Assembly: GCA_043745485.1 (NCBI GenBank)
Contig: JAYTSU010000018.1
Location: 1 to 25,347 of the forward strand
Length of the DNA stretch: 25,347 nucleotides
Direction: 5' to 3'
Origin: RYN-417 sp043745485
Lineage (GTDB): Bacteria; Patescibacteriota; Saccharimonadia; Saccharimonadales; JACDBH01
Under the pieces are notes generated by a model. It did no database searches. It worked only from the letters and a program-made list of their open reading frames with translations, and was not told the DNA's origin. This document shows, one piece after another, positions 6,062 to 11,501 of this stretch (the first letter of the stretch is position 1; every line of letters starts with the position of its first letter). The translations under genes and the position numbers were made by a program.

Positions 6062-6149
6062 GGAAGGGTCGCATAGTGGTCGAGTGCACCGGTCTTGAAA
6101 ACCGGAGACCTGCAAGGGTCCGAGGGTTCGAATCCCTCCTCTTCCGCCA
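6062..6149 (+). tRNA. tRNA-Ser(TGA)
   Basis: An 88-nt serine tRNA with encoded CCA. The acceptor GGAAGGG pairs with CTCTTCC, and the discriminator is G. The anticodon stem CCGGT/ACCGG encloses CTTGAAA, giving anticodon TGA (6096-6098), which reads UCA and other UCN codons. A long variable arm is present. It is 60 nt downstream of tRNA-Ser(GCT) and followed by a terminator at 6189-6214. Confidence 0.95.
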
Positions 6150-6188
6150 AGAAAACAAGCTATGCCTCAGGTAAGGCATTATCTTTGC

Positions 6189-6214
6189 AAAGGTCTCCAG
6201 CCGGAGGCCTTTTT
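6189..6214 (+). terminator. Intrinsic terminator of the tRNA-Ser unit
   Basis: AAAGGTCTCC (6189-6198), loop AGCC, GGAGGCCTTT (6203-6212), continuing to a five-T tract at 6210-6214. It lies 2 nt from the end of the convergent ComF-family gene. Confidence 0.88.
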
Positions 6215-6216
6215 AT

Positions 6217-6888
6217 TTAGGCTTGGGCAAACGTCACTGCCGCAACCGACGTTGCGCCAGCGCGGCGCAGAGTGAGGGCAGCAGCTTCCAGGGTTGATCC
6301 CGTTGTTAAAACATCGTCTACCAGAAGCACCTGTTTGCCTTTTATAGTCCCGCGAGACAGGGGTCGAAAGGCATTTTTCATCTGTTGTTGCCTTATGGTA
6401 GAAGTAGCACCAACTTGACGCTGTTGACCAAGCCTACCCAAGCCGTGGACGTGACGCAGACCGGTAAGAGCCGAGAGCTCACGCGCAATCAAGGCAGATT
6501 GGTCAAACCCACGCTGACGGACATGCGATGAAGCGGTGGGGACATGGATAATCAGCGTATCAACGCCCAGTTGTGGCAACATCTTATACATCTCCTGGGC
6601 AATCTGCCGTGCCGCATCCTTCGCAAAGTTAAACTTAAGCTCATGCACTACTTGTTTCGCCGGTTCGTTATACTGCGTTCGTACCCACACATGCTTGAGC
6701 ACAGAATGATGACCACAAACAGGGCAGGTGGAATAATTTAGTGACTGGCGAAAACAGCGATAGCAACGCGAAGGTATACGTGGAAGTACGATGGTAGCAC
6801 AGTCATTACAGAGAAGACTGCCTTCCTGACCACAGTTTAAACATTCATGAGGTGCTAAAAGTCGGTAAAAGTGTTCGATTAATCGCAC
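6217..6888 (-). CDS. comF: ComF-family phosphoribosyltransferase-like protein
   Basis: A 223-aa protein of the ComF/ComFC/GntX family, which in naturally competent bacteria helps take incoming single-stranded DNA through the cytoplasmic side of the uptake machinery. The N-terminus carries eight zinc-ligand cysteines in four CxxC pairs (C16/C19, C27/C30, C42/C45, C55/C58), as expected for the double zinc ribbon. The C-terminal phosphoribosyltransferase fold has the family motif RQRGFDQSALIAREL (about 124-138) and the PRPP loop VLLVDDVLTTGST (187-199). The start is GTG at 6888, fixed by AGGAG (6895-6899 minus strand) 6 nt upstream. The length is typical. A role in DNA uptake is likely but inferred. 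Confidence 0.92.
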   Translation of the reverse strand: MRLIEHFYRLLAPHECLNCGQEGSLLCNDCATIVLPRIPSRCYRCFRQSLNYSTCPVCGHHSVLKHVWVRTQYNEPAKQVVHELKFNFAKDAARQIAQEMYKMLPQLGVDTLIIHVPTASSHVRQRGFDQSALIARELSALTGLRHVHGLGRLGQQRQVGATSTIRQQQMKNAFRPLSRGTIKGKQVLLVDDVLTTGSTLEAAALTLRRAGATSVAAVTFAQA

Positions 6889-6937
6889 AAATAACTCCTG
6901 TTGTTTTTATTATGTTGTAAATATGTACTCAAAAGCG

Positions 6938-6966
6938 TTGCACCCTGTCACAACTATAGCTATACT
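6938..6966 (+). promoter_or_regulatory. Promoter of the small heat-shock protein gene
   Basis: TTGCAC (6938-6943), a 17-nt spacer and TATACT (6961-6966). It is followed by a roughly 50-nt leader ending in a purine-rich ribosome binding site, unlike the leaderless genes nearby. No CIRCE or HrcA-type inverted repeat is visible. Confidence 0.65.
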
Positions 6967-7024
6967 AGGAGGAAGATAAAAAATCAATCTTTTTGTCTAT
7001 TTTAAGCTATGAGGGAGAAATAAG

Positions 7025-7513
7025 ATGGCACGACGGAATCAGGATGACGACCTCTTGATGGAAGATGAGCTTACAGCCGCCTTCTTAGGTGATGACGATA
7101 CTTCGATGGCGCCTTCGAATGATACTGTAGGCCAAGATAACCAAGCAGCAGCTCCGACAGCTGCCGATTGGGATGATGAAGAACCAGTACCAGGGCAGTT
7201 AGCTGTTGATGTGTACGAAACTAAAGATAAGTTAGTTGTTAAGGCGCGGACAGCTGGTGTTAACAAAAGCGAACTTGATGTCAGCATATCTGACAATACG
7301 CTCAGCATCCGTGGGACTCTTAGTGCAGGCAACGAAGAAGACGTAGAGAACTACTTTGTCCAAGAATGTTATTGGGGCGAGTTTAGTCGTAGTATTGCAC
7401 TGCCTGTTCCTGTTAAGGAAGAAGAAATTGAAGCGATGCTTAAGGACGGAGTCCTGACCATTTCTTTTGCTAAGCTAAAGCAAGATACTGTTAAGAAGAT
7501 TCAGATCCTGTAA
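7025..7513 (+). CDS. Hsp20-family small heat-shock protein
   Basis: A 162-aa small heat-shock chaperone. Residues 1-55 are an acidic, disordered N-terminal arm (clusters of D and E). Residues 57-150 form the alpha-crystallin domain (QLAVDVYETKDKLVVKARTAGV ends the first strands; GVLTISFAKLK is the conserved G-x-L near the end). The protein ends KIQIL, containing the I-x-I tail motif used in oligomer assembly. It should bind unfolding proteins without ATP in the cytoplasm. The unusually acidic arm resembles Patescibacteria and mycoplasma-like versions. The start is fixed by GAGGGAG just upstream of the ATG at 7025. It is a single-gene unit with its own promoter and terminator. Confidence 0.93.
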   Translation: MARRNQDDDLLMEDELTAAFLGDDDTSMAPSNDTVGQDNQAAAPTAADWDDEEPVPGQLAVDVYETKDKLVVKARTAGVNKSELDVSISDNTLSIRGTLSAGNEEDVENYFVQECYWGEFSRSIALPVPVKEEEIEAMLKDGVLTISFAKLKQDTVKKIQIL

Positions 7514-7528
7514 TAATACGTGAGTCGT

Positions 7529-7566
7529 AAAATAACCGCTTAGCAATTGTGAAGAGCGGTTATTTT
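7529..7566 (+). terminator. Terminator after the Hsp20 gene
   Basis: Perfect 12-bp stem AAAATAACCGCT (7529-7540) / AGCGGTTATTTT (7555-7566) with a 14-nt loop. A/T tracts on both sides make it potentially bidirectional. Confidence 0.82.
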
Positions 7567-7626
7567 AATGAAGTACGCTTTTTAGTTGCAGGTTACCCCA
7601 ACTAATGCAGTGATTGGAAAAACATA

Positions 7627-7660
7627 TAAAAACTTCCCCGGATTAGCGGGGAAGTTTTTA
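7627..7660 (-). terminator. Terminator of the pilin gene array
   Basis: Fourteen-bp stem TAAAAACTTCCCCG / CGGGGAAGTTTTTA around loop GATTAG, with T tracts in both orientations. It lies 16 nt after the last pilin gene of the leftward operon. Confidence 0.9.
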
Positions 7661-7676
7661 TAGTTACTGACTATTC

Positions 7677-8081
7677 TTATTGTGCTATTTTTGTCAGAAC
7701 AAAGCGAACGATAAACTGAGCAAGGGCAACAATGACTATACCAATGATGGCATAGAGAATCGTGTTCTTGGCGTTACCAACATTGCCCGAGTCGCCACCA
7801 GATGTTATGTACTTCAGGCCACCAAAGATGATCATGATGACTGAGACTATTCCAACGATGAGTGAGAACAGGTTGATGATGCTGTGAAGGATGTCGTTGA
7901 TACGCTGCTGTGCCTGCGCATCAGTGATGCCGCCACTATTACAGTCTGTATTAACGTTGAGGTTAGCGCCCGCACACAAGTTCTGCTGGATGCCTTCCGC
8001 TGCGTAGGCTCCGCCTACGAAGGCTAGTGGTGCTACTGATGCGAGGGCAACTGCGAGTGTGAGTAATATTTTCTTTAACAT
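7677..8081 (-). CDS. T4SS pilin-like protein (pilin 1), VirB2/TrbC type
   Basis: A 134-aa pilin-like subunit. A signal peptide (LTLAVALASVAPLAF, cleaved near GAYA-AE at about 27) is followed by a short exposed segment with two cysteines (NLCAGANLNVNTDC). Two membrane helices (about 68-90 and 108-132) flank the family block FGGLKYITSGGDSGNVGNAKNTILYA. This is the VirB2/TrbC two-helix plan, in the variant common in Patescibacteria. It should be inserted in the membrane and polymerise into a pilus or line a channel. It is the last gene of the seven-gene array, 27 nt after pilin 2, with only a weak ribosome binding site, and is closest to pilins 2 and 3. Confidence 0.85.
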   Translation of the reverse strand: MLKKILLTLAVALASVAPLAFVGGAYAAEGIQQNLCAGANLNVNTDCNSGGITDAQAQQRINDILHSIINLFSLIVGIVSVIMIIFGGLKYITSGGDSGNVGNAKNTILYAIIGIVIVALAQFIVRFVLTKIAQ

Positions 8082-8108
8082 TTTTTTACTTCTAGAGTTA
8101 CTTTAGGA

Positions 8109-8576
8109 CTAGGCAGTTGCTTTAGCAATTACAAATCGTACTATTACCTGCGCGAGCGCAACTATAATAAGCCCAATAACGGCGTATAGAATGGTGTTCT
8201 TTGCACTTCCAACACTGCCATCGTTACCACCTGATGTAATATAACGGAAACCAGCGAAGATGATCATAAGTACAGCTACGATACCAACAACTAGTGAAAA
8301 CACATTAATAATGTTCTTTATGAGTACGGTTACACCGCTTGCGCCACCGGTAAGTGGATCGTCGATTCCTGCACAATCCGTTCCTGCTGAACCGCTAGTC
8401 GTAGTCTGTAGCTCAGCTCCTGCGCAAAGGTTATTACGAATATCTGAGCTACACCCAGCTGGGACGCCTGGGGAAGTACAAGGTGCAGCGTGTACAGTGG
8501 CGGGTGCTAATATAGGCACCGCAAAAAGCAATACGCTTGCGGCGACGATTAATGAATCTTTGATTTTTTTGAACAT
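8109..8576 (-). CDS. T4SS pilin-like protein (pilin 2), VirB2/TrbC type
   Basis: A 155-aa paralog. The signal peptide ends near ATVHA-AP (about 31). The exposed part has four cysteines in PCTSPGVPAGCSSDIRNNLCAG and GTDCAG, enough for two disulfides. Helices at about 86-107 and 125-150 flank FAGFRYITSGGNDGSVGSAKNTILYA. It is preceded by its own promoter (8607-8635) and AAGGAA, so it and pilin 1 may be expressed separately from pilins 3-7. The second half is nearly identical in pattern to pilins 1 and 3, suggesting recent duplication. Confidence 0.85.
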   Translation of the reverse strand: MFKKIKDSLIVAASVLLFAVPILAPATVHAAPCTSPGVPAGCSSDIRNNLCAGAELQTTTSGSAGTDCAGIDDPLTGGASGVTVLIKNIINVFSLVVGIVAVLMIIFAGFRYITSGGNDGSVGSAKNTILYAVIGLIIVALAQVIVRFVIAKATA

Positions 8577-8606
8577 GTGATATTTTCCTTGTTTTACTTA
8601 CGTTTA

Positions 8607-8635
8607 TTTATAGCACTGTTAGGGGTCGGATACAA
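8607..8635 (-). promoter_or_regulatory. Internal promoter before pilin 2
   Basis: Minus-strand TTGTAT, a 17-nt spacer, TATAAA with an extended TGC, in the 82-nt gap between pilins 3 and 2. It gives a leader of about 24 nt carrying AAGGAA. Confidence 0.5.
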
Positions 8636-8658
8636 GCGTGTTCTACGTCGTAACCTAT

Positions 8659-9141
8659 TTAACACTCCCCATTCTTACGCTGGTCACTTGTACATCCAGC
8701 CGGTAAGCCAGCGGGAGTGTTACCAGTAGTTTTATTCAATGTAAAGCGCACAATGACCTGTGCCATGGCAACAATAATTAATCCGATTATGGCATAAAGT
8801 ATGGTGTTCTTGGCACTTCCGACCTTTGTGCTATCACCACCTGAGGTAATGTAACGGAAGCCACCAAAGATAATAACAACAACTGCTGCAATACCAACAA
8901 CCCACGAAAGAATAGTAACGGCAACTTTGATGGCATTCTGAACGCTGCCACTGCCCGTAGAGTCGTCACAACCCGTGCCTCCTGGATTTACACTTCCTAT
9001 TCCAGCACACACTTCATCAGAAGGAGCACAGCCTGGTGTCTTAAAATCTGTACAGTCTACAGCGAAGACATGCTGAGAAAGAGCTCCCATAAATGTTAGG
9101 GAGGTAAACAAGGCTATGAATATTAATATGAGTCTTTTCAT
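8659..9141 (-). CDS. T4SS pilin-like protein (pilin 3), with C-terminal Cys motif
   Basis: A 160-aa paralog. The signal peptide ends near HVFA-VD (about 28). The exposed part has four cysteines (DCTDFKTPGC, EVCAG, GTGCDD). Helices at about 72-95 and 112-136 flank FGGFRYITSGGDSTKVGSAKNTILYA. Unlike its relatives it carries an extra tail, GLPAGCTSDQRKNGEC, which resembles the VPAGCSSDIRNNLC segment that sits near the N-terminus of pilin 2. The start at 9141 is supported by AAAGGA 6 nt upstream. It follows pilin 4 by 10 nt. Confidence 0.85.
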   Translation of the reverse strand: MKRLILIFIALFTSLTFMGALSQHVFAVDCTDFKTPGCAPSDEVCAGIGSVNPGGTGCDDSTGSGSVQNAIKVAVTILSWVVGIAAVVVIIFGGFRYITSGGDSTKVGSAKNTILYAIIGLIIVAMAQVIVRFTLNKTTGNTPAGLPAGCTSDQRKNGEC

Positions 9142-9151
9142 TTAATTCCTT

Positions 9152-9535
9152 TTATTTTACCCTATTTACTATAAACAATATGATTCCACGGGCACTGACT
9201 GAGACAACAAGACCGATTACAGCATAAAGGATAGTGTCTTTAGCACTTGAAACCTTACCCGGATCACCAGTAGAGGCGACATATTTGATACCTCCAAGAA
9301 TGATTATGATGATACTAGCAGCACCTGTCAGAAAAGTGATGAGGTTGATTGCTTTCGTAAAAATACCACCACTACCCGTGATCGGATTAGCGTCTGTGTT
9401 CTGTGTACACACTGAGCCCGCATTACCGCTCGCCTCGCATACCTTATCAAAAGCCCCAACCTGAGCATAAGCAGGTTTACTCACAAACAAGAAAGCGCTA
9501 AACAAAATAATTAATAGTAGTATCTTTTGCATCAT
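9152..9535 (-). CDS. T4SS pilin-like protein (pilin 4)
   Basis: A 127-aa paralog. The signal peptide (LLLIILFSAFLFV, cleaved near PAYA-QV at about 25) is followed by a short segment with two cysteines (KVCEASGNAGSVC). Helices at about 60-83 and 98-124 flank LGGIKYVASTGDPGKVSSAKDTILYA. Two adjacent ATG codons (9535, 9532) serve as start. The first overlaps the TGA stop of pilin 5, so the two are translationally coupled. It is more diverged than pilins 1-3. Confidence 0.85.
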   Translation of the reverse strand: MMQKILLLIILFSAFLFVSKPAYAQVGAFDKVCEASGNAGSVCTQNTDANPITGSGGIFTKAINLITFLTGAASIIIIILGGIKYVASTGDPGKVSSAKDTILYAVIGLVVSVSARGIILFIVNRVK

Positions 9536-9819
9536 TTCACCTTACTAAATACGAACGTTACAATTCCGTAGCCTGACATAGCGATAACTAGACCTACGAC
9601 TGCATACAAGATGGTATTCTTTGCCTTTTTGGTATTTTCCGGATCACCACGCGAAATAACATATCTAAAAGCAGCAATCGATATCATAAGCAGGGCAATA
9701 ATGCCAGCCAGAGCAAAAACAAAACTCAATACGGAATGGATAGTAGAATCTCCGAGATCCTGACTCGGCAAACCGCCAGGCTTTTCAAGAGTTGAAAGAA
9801 TTTTAGATAGGTTGTTCAT
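9532..9819 (-). CDS. Short T4SS pilin-like protein (pilin 5), no signal peptide
   Basis: At 95 aa this is the shortest paralog and has no N-terminal signal peptide and no cysteine. A polar first 28 residues (MNNLSKILSTLEKPGG) lead directly into two helices (about 29-52 and 68-92) around AAFRYVISRGDPENTKKAKNTILYA. It could be inserted without cleavage and serve as a base or inner-membrane variant rather than a pilus subunit; this is inference. It overlaps pilin 6 (ATG at 9819 within ATGA) and pilin 4 by 4 nt each, so the three are translationally coupled. Confidence 0.82.
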   Translation of the reverse strand: MNNLSKILSTLEKPGGLPSQDLGDSTIHSVLSFVFALAGIIALLMISIAAFRYVISRGDPENTKKAKNTILYAVVGLVIAMSGYGIVTFVFSKVK

Positions 9820-10313
9820 TTTTGTAATAATCTTACACCAAAACTGACACTCGCTGCAGCAATTATTGATATTACCATGCCGATAAACGCGTTGATTATA
9901 GTCTGCCGGGCTGCCTTTGTAGCGTCAGGGTTTCCTTGGCTCGTTATATATTTGAATCCTGAGAATATAATCATAACAAAGGCAATAAATCCTCCGATTC
10001 TTAAGAGAAATTGCAATACGGCGAGCGCAATCAACCATATCTTTGAAGCATCTACCCCAGAGCTTTGTATGCATGTATTGTTAGCTACGTCAGCAGTAAC
10101 TGTACACCCACTAATCTGCGGTACACATTTACCAACTGGGTCTGTTTCGCCAGGCAAATATTGGTACCAGGTTGGTAGGCCTAGAAACTTAATGGGATTA
10201 CCGTTTGTTTTACTAGGGTCGCATGAAGCTGCCGAAGCTCTCATCGGCATTAATACTATCACGCCCATCAATGCAGCTACCGCATAATATGCAGCTATTT
10301 TTCTAAAACGCAT
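9816..10313 (-). CDS. T4SS pilin-like protein (pilin 6)
   Basis: A 165-aa paralog starting at ATG 10313; a TTG just upstream at 10316 is a less likely start. The signal peptide (AVAALMGVIVLMPM, cleaved near ASA-AS at about 29) precedes an exposed domain of about 60 residues with four cysteines (SCDPSK, KCVPQISGC, NNTC). Helices at about 92-116 and 134-160 flank FSGFKYITSQGNPDATKAARQTIINA. The second helix contains GMVISIIAAASVSFGV, more polar than in pilins 1-3. It lies 3 nt after the stop of pilin 7 and overlaps pilin 5 by 4 nt. Confidence 0.84.
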   Translation of the reverse strand: MRFRKIAAYYAVAALMGVIVLMPMRASAASCDPSKTNGNPIKFLGLPTWYQYLPGETDPVGKCVPQISGCTVTADVANNTCIQSSGVDASKIWLIALAVLQFLLRIGGFIAFVMIIFSGFKYITSQGNPDATKAARQTIINAFIGMVISIIAAASVSFGVRLLQK

Positions 10314-10316
10314 CAA

Positions 10317-10952
10317 TTAAAAAATCCCCCCCGGCACTATCCACTGTAGAAATGCATAAACGAATACAAAAGCTACTAATGCTATAACTGCGTTAGTTAT
10401 CTTAGTTTTTGCGGCTTGGATTGATTGAGGGTTGTCACGTGCAGTCATATATTGCAGACCTGCTATTACAATCATGATAGTTATGACAACGCCAACACCT
10501 ATAGATAGAACATTGATTGCGACTTGTATGTCGCGTGTGATGCAGTTATTGTAAGCGTCCCCGCAGTCACCAGCAGCGTTAGTTTTGAATGGCTTGCCGT
10601 AGTCCGGAAAAGCTGGCGCAGGGGCCGTAGCATCGGTGGGCGTACACGTTTTAGTCGCTTCCGCAAATGTACATTCTGCTCTGCCGGGGCGAGCAGGGCA
10701 TACAACCGTATAGCTCGTAGGAACAGCGCCCTGCTGCGCACCTCCAGGACAGAATAAGGGCAATGTACCGTCCTTCACTGGGGTACTCCCGTCAGGACAT
10801 ACTGATCCTGCTGGAACGGTCCCGGCTGGTCCACTAGGGCACCCCGCCGGGGTAGCTGCGTATCCATTAGCGACAAACAAAAGTAGTGGTGCGAATACTG
10901 CCACTAGCACGCTTACTTTCATGTATAAACTGACTCTATTGTATATTTTCAT
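10317..10952 (-). CDS. Large Cys-rich T4SS pilin-like protein (pilin 7), first gene of the array
   Basis: The largest paralog, 211 aa from ATG 10952 or 201 aa from ATG 10922. The open frame runs up to 11030, but that start lies upstream of the promoter at 10966-10994, so it is rejected. A signal peptide (VSVLVAVFAPLLLFV, ending near GYA-AT) precedes an exposed domain of about 110 residues rich in Gly/Pro and at least ten cysteines (GCPSGPAG, VCPDGS, FCPGG, GDCGDAYNNC). Two helices flank IAGLQYMTARDNPQSIQAAKTKITNA. The large disulfide-rich domain suggests a tip or adhesive subunit, which is inferred. It is the promoter-proximal gene of the leftward pilin operon. Confidence 0.82.
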   Translation of the reverse strand: MKIYNRVSLYMKVSVLVAVFAPLLLFVANGYAATPAGCPSGPAGTVPAGSVCPDGSTPVKDGTLPLFCPGGAQQGAVPTSYTVVCPARPGRAECTFAEATKTCTPTDATAPAPAFPDYGKPFKTNAAGDCGDAYNNCITRDIQVAINVLSIGVGVVITIMIVIAGLQYMTARDNPQSIQAAKTKITNAVIALVAFVFVYAFLQWIVPGGIF

Positions 10953-10965
10953 TCTTACACTCAGA

Positions 10966-10994
10966 ATTCTACCGCTTATCAGGCAAAGCGTCAA
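10966..10994 (-). promoter_or_regulatory. Promoter of the seven-gene pilin operon
   Basis: Minus-strand TTGACG (10989-10994), a 17-nt spacer and TAGAAT (10966-10971). Transcription should start near 10959, leaving about 7 nt before ATG 10952 or 37 nt before ATG 10922. Confidence 0.65.
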
Positions 10995-11069
10995 AGCAAG
11001 AGTATTAATATGTATGAATTGCTCAAGCATAACGCAGTACTTTATACTTTTTCACTTTTTATAAACCTG

Positions 11070-11075
11070 TATAAT
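11070..11075 (+). promoter_or_regulatory. -10 element for the rightward secretion operon
   Basis: Consensus TATAAT 6 nt before ATG 11082, predicting a leaderless first gene. The -35 region is only T-rich. It is divergent from the pilin promoter about 80 bp away. Confidence 0.5.
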
Positions 11076-11081
11076 GCTTAT

Positions 11082-11501
11082 ATGCGTAAATTGTTGGTTG
11101 TTTTAGGTGGGCTTGTTGTTCTTGGCGCAATCATAGGAGTTCTCTTTCTCCGACCGAAGTCACCAGAGAATGGTGCTCATGATACCGCAAATAGGTTTTT
11201 AGCTTCTATGAAGTCAAAGGATACAACAGCTAGTTATGCCTTGTTCAGTACTTCTTTTAAAAAACGCGTAAGCATAAAAACATGGAGCGATTACCTAAAA
11301 AATGAAGGTGACTATACAAGTATTAAATATGTAGGCATCGCAGCAGTAACAAACCCGTCCAAGGCATATCCAGCTACTGCAAACCCACAGAAATTGAATT
11401 ATGACCTGACTGCTGGAGACCGTTCATATTTATATACACTTATAGCAATACAAGAAGAAAATATTTGGAAAATTAACGAATTTGATAGGTTTGTGAAGTG
11501 A
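11082..11501 (+). CDS. Membrane-anchored lipid-or-wall-facing small protein, 139 aa
   Basis: The product starts MRKLLVVLGGLVVLGA, a single N-terminal anchor (residues 4-22), followed by a 115-residue extracytoplasmic domain. In this domain NRFLASMKSKDTTASYALFSTSFKK looks like the helix-rich start of small NTF2-like or DUF4878-type folds, and a beta-rich end (YLYTLIAIQEENIWKINEF) matches that fold's last strands. That pattern is my reading, not a search. The start at 11082 is preferred over the in-frame ATG at 11010 because TATAAT (11070-11075) lies between them. The stop overlaps the GTG start of the VirB6-like gene, so the two are translationally coupled. VirB8 also uses an NTF2-like fold, which makes a VirB8-like role possible. 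Confidence 0.75.
   Translation: MRKLLVVLGGLVVLGAIIGVLFLRPKSPENGAHDTANRFLASMKSKDTTASYALFSTSFKKRVSIKTWSDYLKNEGDYTSIKYVGIAAVTNPSKAYPATANPQKLNYDLTAGDRSYLYTLIAIQEENIWKINEFDRFVK

Noticed and set aside
5799..6150. Open frames of 68-84 aa over the two serine tRNAs
   Set aside because: They lie on tRNA genes and the structured leader on both strands; they are chance frames.
7514..7676. Possible gene between the Hsp20 gene and the pilin array
   Set aside because: This interval holds only two terminators and about 60 nt without coding potential.
9877..10287. 136-aa plus-strand open frame opposite pilin 6
   Set aside because: It is antisense to a well-supported pilin with signal peptide and family block, and its codon pattern follows the pilin frame.
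7677..10952. CRISPR or other direct-repeat array, considered because of repeated similar DNA
   Set aside because: The repetition is at protein level between paralogous pilin genes, not short identical repeats with spacers.
10953..11030. N-terminal extension of pilin 7
   Set aside because: The extension overlaps the TTGACG-17-TAGAAT promoter, and the signal peptide begins after the ATG at 10952 or 10922.
11010..11081. Upstream ATG start for the 139-aa membrane protein
   Set aside because: The TATAAT box at 11070-11075 lies between this ATG and ATG 11082, and the later start gives a normal membrane anchor.
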